Made by a program: the position numbers and the translations under genes. A stretch of DNA of 34,774 bases from Zancudomyces culisetae (Eukaryota > Kickxellomycota > Harpellomycetes > Harpellales > Legeriomycetaceae): positions 1 to 34,774 of the forward strand of contig LSSK01000030.1 of assembly GCA_001969505.1 (NCBI GenBank). The letters run 5' to 3'. The notes below the pieces were generated by a model that worked only from the letters and a program-made list of their open reading frames with translations, had not been told where the DNA came from and ran no database searches. This document shows positions 1 to 9,900 of the stretch, in pieces; position 1 is the stretch's first letter; every line of letters begins with the position of its first letter.

Positions 1-3000
1 ATAACATTTTTATCTTTGTTATCGGCGTCCTTGCCATTGTCGGAGGGAACAGAGGTTAGTACGAAATCATCAACTTGATCAGTTTCATCAGTTTCATCAA
101 TTTCATCGGTTTCATCAACTTCGTCAACTTCATCAACTTCATCAACTTCGTCAACCTCATCAAAACCATCATCAACATCATCAACCTCGTCAGTTTCGTC
201 GACTTGGTCAAGTTCAGGACAAATATTACTATCATCAATATTGATAGTACGGCTATCTTTCAAACTAACCATTGAATTAATAACACTGGGTGTATTGGTA
301 TTAGGAACAAGTGAAATAGGTAAAGCAGTAGTTGGAAGTTGTAGCTCAGACCCACCACCACCACTACCAACATCACTCTGGATCATTATCGCTTTGTTTA
401 AAGTTTTCATGATTTCAGTTTCTTTTGGATTTGGATTTAAATTTAAATTTAGATTTGGTTGAGTATCCTCAATTATGGTCTTTTCTGATAAATCTTGGCT
501 TTTATCTTGAAGAATTTCTACATTATCTGTATTGACAAATGTAGAATCTGCGACATTACTCTGTAAAACAGTTGGCTCTTGTTCTTGTTCTTGTACTTGT
601 ACTTGTACTTGTTCTTTTACTTGTTCTTGTCCTTCTTTGACTGTTTGTACACCTCTTTCTTGATGATTCTCCTCACATTTCTTTTCAGTAATGGTTTGTA
701 CACCTCTTTCTTGAATGCTTGGCTTTTGTTGTTGTTGTTGTTTATCTAAATTTAAATCTAGATCTAAATCTGGATCTAAATCAACAGTTTGTACTGCCTT
801 TTCTGTATCTCTTATTCTTTCCATTTCCAATCTTTCTTGTTCTTCTCGTTCTTTTCTCTCTTTTTCTTCTTTTTCTTTTTGCTGTCTCTCCTGTTCTTCT
901 CTTTCTCTTTGTAACTGCTGTTCTTGTAGTAGTTTTTCTTTGAGCCTTTGTTCTTGTTCTTTTGCCTGTTTGCACGCTTTACATTCGTATTCATAAAGTT
1001 CATCATCATCATCTTCCTCATCTTCATCTTCCTCTTTTTCATCTTCCTCTTTTTCATCTTCCTCTTCTTCATTTTCATCTTCCTCTTCTTCATCATCTTG
1101 ATCATTATTATCTAGAGAATACTGTTTCATAGTATGCTTATATTTACCAAACAAAACCGAGTCAACATCTTTAACATCAGTCCCACACTTTGAACACGAC
1201 AACTTAAAGCCACCCAAAAGCTTGGCAATCCTCAATCGCACCCATTCCAACTGATACTTCTCATAATCCAACTCTTCCAATTGGTACCTCAAATCACTAT
1301 CCAACTTTTGAGCATGGGTTTTCAATGCATCATATTCATTAATCTTCAGTTGCAGATTCTCCTGCAGTTGTGAGTGTTGCTCACTGGCTTCCTCTTGCTC
1401 CCGAATCATTCTTGCTGTATGTTGCTCGCGTTGTTGCTTAAACGAATCGAGTTCGTCTTGGAACTTTTGGTGGTTTTCCTTGCGGTCTTGTTCCAACCCA
1501 CTAATTTCATCTCTAAGCAATCCTTGTAGTTTCTCAACTTGAGCTCTCTCCTTGGCCTCTTGCTGACTGTTTAATTGCTCAATTTGCTCCAACAACCTGC
1601 GGATAGTAAGATGGTTGTCTAGAGCTCGTGGATATCGAGGCTGTTCAACCGAAATCTGATATTGATCAACAACTACAAGACCTGAACTATCAGTATCAGG
1701 ATTAGTATTAGTATTAGTATCAGGATTATTGTAATTAGAATCAACAATGTTCAATTGTCTCTGAAGAATTGTATTCAAATCAGAATTATTTTGTTGTTGT
1801 TGTTGTTGTTGTTTTTGAATAGTTGTAACACTTCCGTCCTTAGTAATCTTTACAGCTACTATTGGCTCGTCACTATAAGTACCCGCACGAGTAGCCGCCT
1901 TGTTATATAAACAAACGTTTTGGCTGCCAGTATCAACATGTGCGTATTTATCGACATGTACTTTACCAATACTCCGTTGTAGTTGAGCCATCAACAAACC
2001 TCGTCGATTCTTGGCTTCCAAATGTCTCAAAAGCTCATTTTCACTACCACTACTACTATTAATAGTCGTTTCTTGACCAAAAAGACTTTTATGACTGTGT
2101 GGGTTTGAATCAAGTACATTATCTTGGTCAGACTCTTCATCACTATCCATATCACGCATTAATTTGGCTTTCCAACGTTTTTGAACTGGTGAAATACCAT
2201 CCAAATCATTACCACCACTACCACTACCAATAGATGGATTGGAACTTGATGATACTTCAGATAAAAATAATGAACCTTTGCGTGTATTACTAACTTTGGG
2301 AACCAACTGTCGTAATTGTGTTGCACCGGTACCAGTACCAGTACCAAAAAGATTATTACTAGAATTACTACTATTGGATGCATTTCTTCCAAATAATTGA
2401 TTTCCTAGACCAACACCATTCCCAGAAATGTCACACACCTTAAACCGATTGCTATTAAACGCTTGTATCTGTCTACCCAGTTCATCCAATCGCCTTTTTT
2501 TTTCCTTAACCGATAAATCCACAGTTTTTACTTTACTCAACAACGACTGTGCTACTTCTGTCTGTGCTCCTGTCATTATATCCACTACACTATTCCCTGT
2601 TTTCACTGACCAAAACCGACTCTTACCAAAATTACTATTACTACTATTATTATTGTTTCCAGTACCAAAATTGTCTCGTGAATATTCGTTGGTATTTACC
2701 AACATCACTCCCAATTTCTTTTCAATTTCCCGAGCTGTTCGACATACCGCCGCATACTTGCGCTCAATAATTGTCGCTGCTTTGGCCAAACTAGCTTCTT
2801 TATGTCCCAAACTCTCGGCTCCCTTTATCATCATCATCAATGTATCTCCTCGCATTCCCATCCACTGCTCACACCCCTGAAGCTTATCTACAATATCTTT
2901 CAACCCTTCAATTCCTACTTTTCCTCGCTCAATCTCTTGTGCTATACTTCCAACCACCCTTCTCCACATATTGACATCTCCCAATGCCAGCTGGCTTACT

Positions 3001-3628
3001 ATATTCTCTACCCCCTTTGCCGTTGTAAATATCGGCCCTTCCATCATCTCGCCTGCTCCCTTTTCTTGTATCTTGATAAGTTGCTTCACCACTTGTCCAT
3101 TTTCTCTCACTTGCTTTTTAAATTCCGCAAAATCTTTTACAAACTTTCTCAATGTCTCCACAAATTGTGTCTCTAAAATCTTGCGCGTATTATCTGCCAA
3201 TTCCTTTTCTTCTTTTTCCTTTGTTGTCATTTCTTTTTCTTTTTCTTTGATTTTTTCCTCTTTTTTATCACCACCAAACAACATATCTTTAAGTTTTTGC
3301 CTATCTGCCTCTTTCTTTTCTCTTTCCTTCTCTTTTTCCTTTTCTAATTCTTTCTGTCTCTCTCTTTCCCTTTCTAATTCTTTCTCCCTTTCTTTCTCTC
3401 TTTCAATCATTTCCTTTTGTTTATTTTGTACAAACCCAGTCGTCTTTGGAATCAACAACTCTGATCTCTTTGCTTCTTGATCATCTACTTCTTTTTGTTC
3501 CTTTACTCCTTGTGTTCCAAAAATCGAACTTGTCGGTTTACCAAATACCGATCTCTTGACTTCAACCTTTTCGTTTATCTTTCCACTATTTCTTTCAACT
3601 TTACATGTTTCTATTGATCCCATTTCAA

Positions 3629-3671
<43 letters not shown>

Positions 3672-6131
3672 TCCACTTTCACTTTCATTCTCAATAATTT
3701 TCTCTATTGCCTTTATCGACTCTTGTTCTTTTACTGGTTTGGGTTCTATCTTTGTTTCTGGTTTTGTTTCTGTTTTAGGTTCTGTTTTAGGTTCTGTTTT
3801 AGGTTCTGTTTTAGGTTCTATCGTTGTTGTTGTTGTTGTTGTTGCTGTTCCAAATGGTTTACTACCACCTTGTCCAAATATAGATTGTCTAGTCCCAAAC
3901 ACTCCCCCACTTCCACTTCCACTTCCACTTCCATTTCCAATTCCATTCGCATCAGCTTGCCCAAAAACCGATGTCTTTCCACTCCCTTCTCCTCCCCCTT
4001 CTTTTACTTGGCTCCCAAATGTCGTTGTTCCTCCTCCTCCTACTCCTCCTCCTCCTCCTCCTCCTCCTCCTCCTCCAAATATTGACATTGCTGATTCTCC
4101 AAACACTGCTGGTTTCGAAAATGGATTCGCCTCCGTACTTCCACTACTTGCCACACTTGTTTTTCCAAATGCTGTTGTTGCCCCAAACGCTGGTGCTGCA
4201 GCCTGTCCAAACCCTGTCGGTTTCCCAAACGTTGGTGCTTGTCCCGGAGTAGTCGCTTGTCCAAATGTTGGTTTAGAACTTTGCCCAAATGCCGTTGTTG
4301 CCCCAAATGCTGGTTTAGATCCTTGTCCAAACGCTGTTGTTGCCCCAAACGCTGGTGCTGCAGCCTGTCCAAATCCTGTAGGTTTCCCAAACGTTGGTGC
4401 TTGTCCCGGAGTAGTCGCTTGTCCAAACGTTGGTTTCGAGCCTTGTCCAAATGCCGTTGTTGCCCCAAATGCCGGTTGACTTTGGCTTTGACTTTGGGGT
4501 TGAGTTGATCCCTGTGTTTGAGTTTGAGTTAGAGCTTGAGTTTGAGGTTTAAGTGATTCGAAAATCGATCCTTTTGCAAAAGCCGGTGCTGCACTACCTC
4601 CAAACCCTCCTCCAAATCCACCTCCACTTCCAAATGATCCTGTGGATACTCCAGTACTGGGTTGAGTATCAGTCGTTTCCATATCTCCTTGAGTTTGAAT
4701 TTGACTTTGAATTTGACTTTGACTACCTTGTGTTCCAATTGACAACATACTTGGTTGTGCAACCATTTTAGAATATTGTAACCCCTTTTCAGCCTCATTT
4801 GCATTGATAATATGGTATCCAAATATTACTCCGTCTGTATTCAGAATCCACAAAATCGGCACTGGCTTCACTTTTTCTTCACTCTCCTCTGGTCTTAATG
4901 GTGGCAAAAACAGTCCTGATGTCAAATCAATCGCCATTCCCAACACCGATGTCTCTGATTCCTCTACAACTTTGCTACGTGGAACAATTGCTCTTTTATC
5001 CTCATCCAACGTACACAACTTCCACTGATTACCACCTTTAATTCTTCCCACTACCACAACATCCGTTCCTGCTGATTCTGTAATACATAGTAGCCCTTCA
5101 TGCCCTTCTCCATATCCCAATAAATCCATAATATAATGTTTTGGTCCTCGTGAAGTTATCCCCCATGGTATACATGGATCCTCACACCCATACATCTCCA
5201 GCCTGGAATTCTTGTCCGCCTGTGTCACAAAATAGAATGTATATCCATGTGCCCAGTTCTCAAAGTCGCTAATACTACCCCAGGTATTTCCAACCACTGC
5301 AAAGAAACTATAGTTATCTACCCAATGTAACCCCAAAACCGCACTCTTGTACTCTTCTGCTTCATCTAGTGGCAGTTTAATAATCCGTTTTACTTGTCCG
5401 TTCGGTAGATATGTCTTTATGTACCCATTCTTTGTTCCACATGCTATCTGCTTTCCCTTTTGCGACCAACACATACTGCTAATCTCCCCCGACTCTCCAA
5501 ACTCTCCTATCTGTACCCTTGTATCGCCATCAAACACTTTTACCATCCCACTTTCTAGCAACACTGCTATCGAATTATTCCCCTCGCTTGGGTTAGGAAG
5601 TATATCTATGATTTGTGAATACGATTTCCACGAACCAACCGCAGCAGCACTCCCACTAGCCAAATCCTGTGCCCTGAACAACTGTACGACTCCTTTATTT
5701 CCCACTGCCAGGACCCTGTCCCCCCCTGCGACCACTCGAATGTGCGTAATTGTTCCAAGTTCTGCTGTATTCACTCTTGAGCTCTTCTTCTCCCCAAACT
5801 CCACCAACCCATTATTATTTTCACTGCTATCCTCACTCAGTATTCGCTGTGCACTTCGTGTGCTCATATATACTATTTCCTCGCCTTTTGCTGCAACAAG
5901 GTACCCAAATTTGTTGCTGATATCAAGGTAATTTCCAAATGCCGGCGTTGCTGCATTGCTAATATCTATTCCTCCCTCAAATATTTTTAGAGCCTTATCC
6001 TTGTTTATTTCTCGCATTTCAACATACTCTAGATTTTGCTCCTCCAAGGGTTGGTTTGATCCTGTTTCTATAGGCACATTTCCACCAGCACTCATAGCAC
6101 CCTTAAGTTGTGCCGAAAAACCATCAAACAT
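1..6131 (-). CDS. NUP159: Nup159-like FG nucleoporin, 3' end beyond window
   Basis: The frame is open from ATG at 6131 to the left edge, giving 2043 residues without a stop, so the C-terminus is missing. Residues about 35-440 resemble the Nup159 N-terminal beta-propeller, which in yeast docks the mRNA-export helicase Dbp5 on the cytoplasmic face of the pore; segments such as NYLDISNKFGYLVAA and VLGMAIDLTSG match the yeast protein. FG repeats (AFG, FGQG, FGKP) fill about 480-760, with Gly-, Ser-Glu- and Thr-Glu-Pro-Lys-rich tracts. Then come charged helical stretches (about 890-1250), a coiled coil (about 1490-1640), an acidic run, and three Gln-Thr motifs at 1781, 1812 and 1829 (AVQTV, GVQTI, GVQTV) like the dynein light chain (Dyn2) sites of yeast Nup159. 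The Nup82-binding coiled coil expected after these is not in the window. Yeast Nup159 is about 1460 residues, so this one is unusually long. Family assignment is firm for the N-terminal half and good overall. Confidence 0.9.
66..200 (-). repeat. Acidic Asp-Glu-Val/Thr coding repeat
   Basis: Within the nucleoporin frame this stretch reads as repeated Asp-Glu-Val and Asp-Glu-Thr triplets, about 40 residues. It is a GAT-GAA-GTT type trinucleotide tract and gives a strongly acidic segment near the last visible residues. It is also the source of spurious long ORFs on both strands. Confidence 0.85.
3628..3690 (-). repeat. Ser-Glu dipeptide repeat tract
   Basis: The plus strand alternates act with ctc or ttc; the encoded minus-strand protein reads Ser-Glu over and over, with one Gly. 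It lies in the linker between the FG domain and the Lys/Glu-rich helix of the Nup159-like protein. Confidence 0.85.
3769..3822 (-). repeat. 12-bp tandem repeat encoding Thr-Glu-Pro-Lys
   Basis: The plus-strand unit ttctgttttagg recurs four times in a row and codes Thr-Glu-Pro-Lys repeats on the minus strand, next to related Glu-Thr-Lys-Pro units, at the end of the FG domain. Confidence 0.85.
4029..4079 (-). repeat. Polyglycine tract
   Basis: A (tcc)n run on the plus strand encodes about 15 glycines, with one valine, inside the FG domain of the Nup159-like protein. The pure trinucleotide run is likely to vary in length between strains. Confidence 0.85.
4161..4484 (-). repeat. Duplicated 162-bp FG-repeat block
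   Basis: Two adjacent copies of about 162 bp (54 codons), roughly 4161-4322 and 4323-4484, share nearly the same sequence; for example gctggtgctgcagcctgtcc starts at 4189 and again at 4351. Each copy encodes several FG units (AFGATTAFG, FGKPTGFGQ). This is recent in-frame expansion of the nucleoporin FG domain. Exact borders are approximate. Confidence 0.8.
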
Positions 6132-6224
6132 GATTTGTTTTTTTTTCCTTTTTCCTTTTTCCTTGTTGTCTGGATTTTAATTTAAATGTTTCTTTTTCTT
6201 ATAGTTGTTGATTTGGATATGATG

Positions 6225-6257
6225 AGTATAAAAGTAATAGGTAATACCTTTTATACT
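6225..6257. promoter_or_regulatory. Inverted repeat containing two opposed TATA boxes
   Basis: agtataaaag (6225-6234) is repeated as its exact reverse complement cttttatact (6248-6257) across a 13-bp spacer. Each arm contains TATAAAAG, one per strand. The minus-strand copy is well placed for the NUP159-like gene; the plus-strand copy is about 740 bp from the rightward ATG. Confidence 0.6.
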
Positions 6258-6904
6258 TTTTAAAAAATAAAAAAAAACAAAAGTATAAATTTTATAATTT
6301 ATCCCTACTTTATTATATCTTGCCTCTATTTTCTTCTTTTACTTTTACACAATTTGATTTGTATATTGATTTGTTTCTAAACAATTTACGATTGTTTTTA
6401 AATATACCATTCTATTTTCGTTTCTTGTAGAAAATCACCAATTTAATAAAATAAAAAAAATTTTATTTCATTTCATTTCATTTACATTAGTTATAATGCA
6501 AGTCTTAAATCAAAACATAAAACGAAAACACAAGTTAAACTAGACAACAAAGTCAGAAAAAAAAAAAAGAAAAATTAGCCGGACGAACTCCGTGCAATCA
6601 TTTGCTTTTTTTTTCTTTTTCTTTTTCTTTTTCTTTATGTTCAGTAAAAAAAAAATTGTAAAAACGCATTTTATGTTTGTTTTCAAATCCCACGATTTTT
6701 TCCCATGTTTACGCTCCATTTTAATATTGATGCATATTCAAAACTAGTATTTACTTTACAATCAAATATATAGTAAATAAATACTTGCACAAGACCTAAT
6801 TTGTGCTCTAAATCGGGTCAATTTATCTCTTGAAATTAATACAATTGATACTTTTGTTAGCCAGACCCATTATTTCTTGGGCTGAAGCATGTAAATATAG
6901 ATAT

Positions 6905-6948
6905 AAAGAAAAGAAAAGAAAAGAAAAGAAAAGAAAAGAAAAGAAAAG
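6905..6948 (+). repeat. AAAAG microsatellite in 5' leader
   Basis: Eight perfect AAAAG units plus a partial one end 28 bp before the ATG at 6977. The frame stays open through it, back to a TTG at 6830, and would add a Lys/Glu/Arg-rich extension. There is no upstream ATG in that frame, so the repeat is taken as leader or promoter DNA. Confidence 0.85.
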
Positions 6949-6976
6949 AGAATATAAAAACGGATACATTTATAAC

Positions 6977-9900
6977 ATGTCGTATTTGAAATACCTTCTC
7001 CAACCAGAAAACCTAATTGTCGACTTTGGAGCTCAAGATTTTCATGGTGTCGGACGATCCCATCCAAAATACAACGAGGCTTGTGAACTTCTACGCAGGT
7101 TTGCACATCCCAACAATCTTGGACTGTTTGTGGTCAATATAAATGCCAGCAATACAAAAAGAACAAATTCAAACGTTTCACCATCACAAAAGAATCCGGA
7201 AAGGGTCTTGGCTGAGGAAGCTAATGAAAAGACAATTGTTGAAACACCCAATAATGCGAACGACAAGTATAACTTTGGTCCATCAACTCCCCAATCTCCT
7301 GGTATGTTTGATTCGCTTTATGAGGACGATGGAGAAAATTTGGAAGATCAAAAGAGAGAATCTATGGACATAGACACCGAAAAATCGGTAGAGCCGAGTG
7401 GACGTACACCATTTGAAAAAAATATGCCTATTAGCCAGTATTCCATGATACAAAGAAACAAGAAGACAGGACTTCCGCTGAAAAAGTTAAAAGACGGACT
7501 AGAGCCAAGCATATGGGGGCACGGTATGAGACCCAAAAGCGAACGAAATCTTGTTGCAGCAATCGAACTGATTAAACTCATACAGTTTGAAGTGCCTGAT
7601 ATTGAGGCACTGGTTCATTCAGCAGTGCGGCATGTTTTGTTTATGTATCTAGTAGAAAAGGCGGACGATTATATTGGTGAAAAAACACTGTGGGAAAAAA
7701 GAGTATCAGAAACAAGCGGGATGATGCCAGTGAAAGAATATTGTGAGTTTGCGTATCATTGGTGGGTTTCCAGGTCGATTTATAGAGAAAAGGCAATGTC
7801 CTTTGAGATTAGCTACCAGGTGGAACAGGATGGAGAGTACATTGACGAAGTGCATACCAAGTATCTTGAACAAGTGGTGGAAGAATTAGGTACAGGTGGG
7901 CAAAGTGGAAGAGTATGTGGGCTTGTTAGCTACGACATTGCGAGAGGATATTTTGCTAGAGATCTGATTGAAAAGAGTTTGCAGTCGTTTACCCAGGGTT
8001 GTGTGTATTATCCAGAACTCAGAAATATGACGGGTAGAGAACTGACACGGTTGGTGGGAGAAAAGGCTACAGTTGGAGAATATATTCAAGGATGCACAAA
8101 TATACTATCAGTAAAGGCAGATAATGTACAACAGGAACCGGAAACAAATGGAAAAGTGTCACCAGAGAAAACTGACAATAGTTTGAACTTTCAAACGAAC
8201 ATCAAGGAGGATATTTGGATAGAACAGCTGGGATTAGAAGGGAAATATGACTCGGCTATCAGAGAAATGTTGAGAGAATTGGATCAACAACAGACTGTTG
8301 CAGAGATTGTTGGGCAAAAGAATACAAAAGATATGTTTTATGGCCTTACATTTGGAAACAAGGGAGGACAGATAACCGAGGCACTATGGAGATCGGCAAA
8401 TTTTGTGCAAGGTATGCGGTTGTTGGAAGAGGACAACTATGGGCAGGCAGTAACATGGTTAGAACAAGCAGCGTCGGAAATGGATGAAGCGGGACACCAC
8501 AAGATTTTTGCAAGCCAGGGAAGTACAAGTGCCAATTCGAGTGGCATTCCAGGTATGGGCTCTCACTCGTCTGGAAAAGGAGGGAAAGCTACAGAATACA
8601 CACTGCGCAAGATTATAAAGGAGCAGGCGCTTGCGTATATGCATTTGGCCAAAGTATTGGATATGGCCAAAGATGTCGAGCTAAACGATGACGAAGGTGA
8701 TGAAAAAGTAATAACCGATGAATATGGAGGATACAAGACCAGAGGCGAGGTGCTGGAGGAAATCAAAAAGCACGCAATGTCGGCACTGAGTCTTGGGAGC
8801 AGCGGTAATGCACTTGAAATGGGAATGGGAATGGGGATGGGATTAGGTCATGGTGGTGGTGATTTCAAGCCGTTTTCGATCAAGTTTGTGTTTTTGGAGC
8901 GGTTGGCGCTAACATTAATGCGGTTAGAAATGCAGGATTTGTTTTTTTATATCTGCGAGAGCATGGCGCCACATCCAATGTATTTCCAACAGCAAAATGA
9001 TCTAAACATGACGTTGCTGGGTGTGGCAAGTGGGTTGAATTATCTAAAGAATGTGCTGGGCCAAAGTGGCGTGTTTGATATGAAGCGGATGATCAAAACG
9101 ACCGAAAATAGTATTTTTTTGTTTTGTAGTGAGGAAAACGACAATTTTGGACCCGCTGTTACCAAGAATGGTGGTGAGGGAAAGAATAGCAAGTTTGATT
9201 TGCAAATATACACAAAGGAAATGGTGGAAAATATATCAAATGCGTTTAAAAGCGTATTTGAAAATCTAGTCAAATTGGCTAATGAGGGAAAGAGGTTTAA
9301 TCGAGAGTTTGACAGGTTTTGTTTTTGGATGAACGATACCAAAATCAATATGATGTTGAATGGATTTTTGATGGGGTATCTTTGGTCCTTAATAGAAAGT
9401 CTTCCATCACCGCCTTCATCATCTATTTCTTCCTCGTTTCCAGCATCCACAACGGCAGTACCAACAGCAATAGGGTTAGATTCTGAAATTTCCAATGTTA
9501 ATAGTAGCGGTGGTGGTACTGGTAGTGGTACTGGTAGTGGTAGTGGTATACCTGGTTCATCATCAAACGCACCAGGTTTATCTATAGGAAATACTGGTAT
9601 TAACCTTTCTTCTACAGACCAACAACAACAGCAACAACAGCAACAGCAACATTCAATTCATCAACAATTTTCATTTATGGGAATAACCAGTGGGAAAAAC
9701 AATTTTTACAATTTGAAAAAGTTGGGAATCTTTGATGCGTATGGAGTGCTAACATTTTTAACAGCTTCAATCAAACCACAGACACTAATCTCAACAGACC
9801 AACAGCTTGGAAAACCTTCAACAGAGCTGATTTTGGGTTTGAAAAATACTCTTGTGAGCAACAGTACTATAATGCAAAATTGTCCAATTCTATTTAATAA

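Larger units (their letters stand above)
6132..6976. promoter_or_regulatory. Divergent promoter region, NUP159-like and large rightward gene
   Basis: These 845 bp hold no gene and separate two divergent starts. The visible elements are a minus-strand TATAAAAG at 6248-6255, about 120 bp before the nucleoporin ATG, a pyrimidine-rich tract near 6605-6636 built of ttttc/tttttc units, poly-A runs, and an AAAAG microsatellite just before the rightward ATG. Promoter function is inferred from position and motif only. Confidence 0.6.

Noticed and set aside
2428-2880. 150-codon and other plus-strand frames opposite the Nup159-like gene
   Set aside because: They are shadows of the minus-strand coding frame, rich in Ser, Leu and Pro, without recognisable similarity.
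3556-4479. 307-codon plus-strand frame full of Ser/Leu and Pro runs
   Set aside because: It is the antisense of the Ser-Glu, Gly and FG repeats of the nucleoporin; the repetitive codons keep the opposite strand open.
6830-6976. N-terminal extension of the large rightward gene starting at a TTG
   Set aside because: There is no in-frame ATG before 6977. The extension is translated AAAAG microsatellite, and the ATG at 6977 has a good A at -3.
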